From contig OY804578.1 of assembly GCA_963680875.1 (NCBI GenBank), positions 25,387,101 through 25,451,100 on the forward strand: a stretch of 64,000 bases of DNA. Reading direction: 5' to 3'. This DNA is from Bathymodiolus brooksi (lineage: Eukaryota; Mollusca; Bivalvia; Mytilida; Modiolidae). Positions 62,901-64,000 of this stretch are shown here, piece by piece (the stretch's first letter is position 1; the number at the start of each line of letters is the position of its first letter). Below the pieces are notes generated by a model. The model was given only the letters and a program-made list of their open reading frames with translations, was not told the origin of the DNA and made no database searches. The translations under genes and the position numbers were made by a program.

Positions 62901-64000
62901 CTGTCTGGGTCATTTGGCTATTCTGTCTAGGCCATTTGGCTATTCTGTCTAGGTCATTTGGCTATTCTGTCTGGGTCATGTGGCTATTATGTCTAGGCCA
63001 TTTGGTTATTATGTGTAGGCCATTTGACTATTCTGTCTAGGTCATGTGGCTATTATGTCTACGCCATTTGGCTATTATGCGTAGGCCATTTGGCTATTCT
63101 GTCTGGGTCATTTGGCTATTCTGTCTAGGTCATTTGACTATTCTGTCGAGGATATTTGGCTATTCTGTCTGGGTCAATTGGCTATTCTGTCTAGGTCATT
63201 TGGCTATTCTGTCGAGGAAATTTGGCTATTCTGTCTAGGTCATTTGGCTATTCTGTCTAGGTCATTTGGCTATTCTGTCTGGGTCATTTGGCTATTCTGT
63301 CTAGGTCATTTGACTATTCTGTCGAGGATATTTGGCTATTCTGTCGAGGACATTTGGCTATTCTGTCTAGGTCATTTGGCTATTCTGTCTAGGTCATTTG
63401 GCTATTCTGTCTGGGTCATTTGCCTATTCTGTCTAGGTCATTTGACTATTCTGTCGAGGATATTTGGCTATTCTGTCTGGGTCATGTGGCTATTATGTCT
63501 AGGCCATTTGGCTATTATGTGTAGGCCATTTGGCAATTCTGTCTAGGGCATTTGGCTATTCTGTCTGGGTCATTTGGCTATTCTGTCTAGGTGATTTGGC
63601 TATTCTGTCGTGGACATTTGGCTATTCTGTCTAGGTCATTTGGCTATTTTGTCTAGGTCATTTGGCTATTCTGTCTGGGTCATTTGGCTATTCTGTCTAG
63701 TCCATTTGGCTATTCTTTCTAGGCCATTTGGCTATTCTGTCTGGGTCATTTGGCTATTCTGTCTAGGTCATTTGGCTATTCTGTCTAGGTCATTTGACTA
63801 TTCTGTCGAGGATATTTGGCTATTCTGTCTAGGTCATTTGGCTATTCTGTCTAGGTCATTTGACTATTCTGTCGAGGATATTTGGCTATTCTGTCTAGGT
63901 CATTTGGCTATTCTGTCTATGCCATTTGGCTATTCTGTCTAGTCCATTTGGCTATTCTGTCTAGGCCATTTGGCTATTCTGTCTGGGTCATTTGGCTATT
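56970..64000 (+). repeat. 66-bp trimer blocks (TCGAGGATA every third monomer)
   Basis: The TCGAGGATA monomer recurs exactly every three monomers in several runs: GTCGAGG at 57011, 57077 and 57143, and at 59518, 59584 and 59650. It is usually preceded by a TTTGACTATTC monomer and followed by TCTGGGTCA or TCTAGGTCA. The GAT form (TCGAGGATA) is confined to this end of the window as far as I can see; other regions carry TCGAGGACA. Because TCGAG replaces the TAG stop in register, this region holds the longest open frames (60211-60600, 63112-63546, 63610-63942). They translate as a 22-residue repeat and lack any domain. Confidence 0.85.

Larger units (their letters stand above)
15952..64000 (+). 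repeat. 22-bp satellite array, main segment
   Basis: About 2,180 head-to-tail monomers, uninterrupted to the window edge and all in the same orientation. Subtypes include TCTAGGTCA, TCTAGGCCA, TCTAGTCCA, TCTGGGTCA, TCTAGGGCA, TCTAGACCA, TCGAGGACA, TCGAATACA and TCGAGGATA. Nearly all monomers are 22 bp. Indel monomers are rare and recur at fixed places in larger repeat units, such as GCTATTCGTCTAGG (one base short), TCTGGTCA (one short), TAGCCACTTGG (one short) and CCATTTTGTCTATT (one long). No transposon, RNA gene or non-satellite segment was seen in these 48 kb. Open frames of up to 144 codons arise only where stop-less subtypes fall in register. Confidence 0.97.

Noticed and set aside
63112..63546. 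144-codon open frame, and similar ones at 60211-60600, 63610-63942, 56978-57280 and 59309-59611
   Set aside because: They translate the satellite itself as a 22-residue repeat, with no domain and no codon signal. They exist because stop-less monomer subtypes fall in register.
5261..64000. CRISPR array, because of the short regular repeats
   Set aside because: There are no unique spacers. Repeats are directly adjacent and the context is animal retroelements.
5261..64000. Telomeric or subtelomeric simple repeat
   Set aside because: The 22-bp monomer does not contain TTAGGG tandem units; isolated TTAGG strings are point variants of a monomer.
5261..64000. CENP-B box in the satellite
   Set aside because: No match to the core TTCG....A..CGGG pattern was seen; TTTCG occurs only in rare TTTCGTTTTTC or TTTCGCTATTC variants.

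Overview
The window is eukaryotic, almost certainly animal, non-coding DNA. I find no intact cellular gene. What is present: a Penelope-like retroelement (GIY-YIG endonuclease type), two truncated non-LTR retrotransposons, tRNA-derived SINE-like pieces, several minisatellites, and a very large 22-bp satellite that fills about 86% of the sequence. The element mix and the SINE-like body suggest a marine invertebrate, perhaps a mollusc, but that assignment is a weak inference.

Layout. Positions 1-5260 are an AT-rich flank. It holds a tRNA-Leu-like relic (266-361), (TA)n tracts (81-102, 424-473, 2148-2179), and a long inverted repeat (561-1330 against 1376-2149) made of two divergent Penelope-like 3' halves. 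Each half carries a broken GIY-YIG endonuclease frame and a hammerhead-ribozyme-like motif. Further along are a 79-bp duplication (2853-3010), a 44/53-bp minisatellite (3076-3535), a SINE-like element (3566-3785) and a 50-bp degenerate tandem repeat (4588-4880).

From 5261 to the end of the window the DNA is a head-to-tail 22-bp satellite (halves TTTGGCTATTC and TGTCTAGGTCA), about 2,500 monomers, always in the same orientation. It is interrupted only twice, both times near its left edge. A minus-strand 5'-truncated LINE sits at 12130-13733 (flanked by GTCATT) and a plus-strand LINE fragment at 14011-15951 (flanked by ATGT). The remaining 48 kb contains no transposon that I can see.

The satellite is organised hierarchically. 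There is a 66-bp trimer block (about 57-64 kb), a 749-bp duplication (8.7-10.2 kb), an exact 1,408-bp unit (64 monomers) repeated three times (16.8-21.0 kb), an approximately 4.1-kb unit repeated about four times (28-45 kb), an 1,803-bp duplication (48.4-51.5 kb), and a 4.3-kb block repeated at a distance of 10,160 bp (41.4-45.7 against 51.55-55.9 kb). Indel-bearing monomers mark corresponding positions in successive copies. The many open frames in the array come from stop-less monomer variants in register and are not genes.

Nothing here forms a pathway or operon. The biology on view is satellite amplification and homogenisation, with retroelements inserted near one edge of the array.
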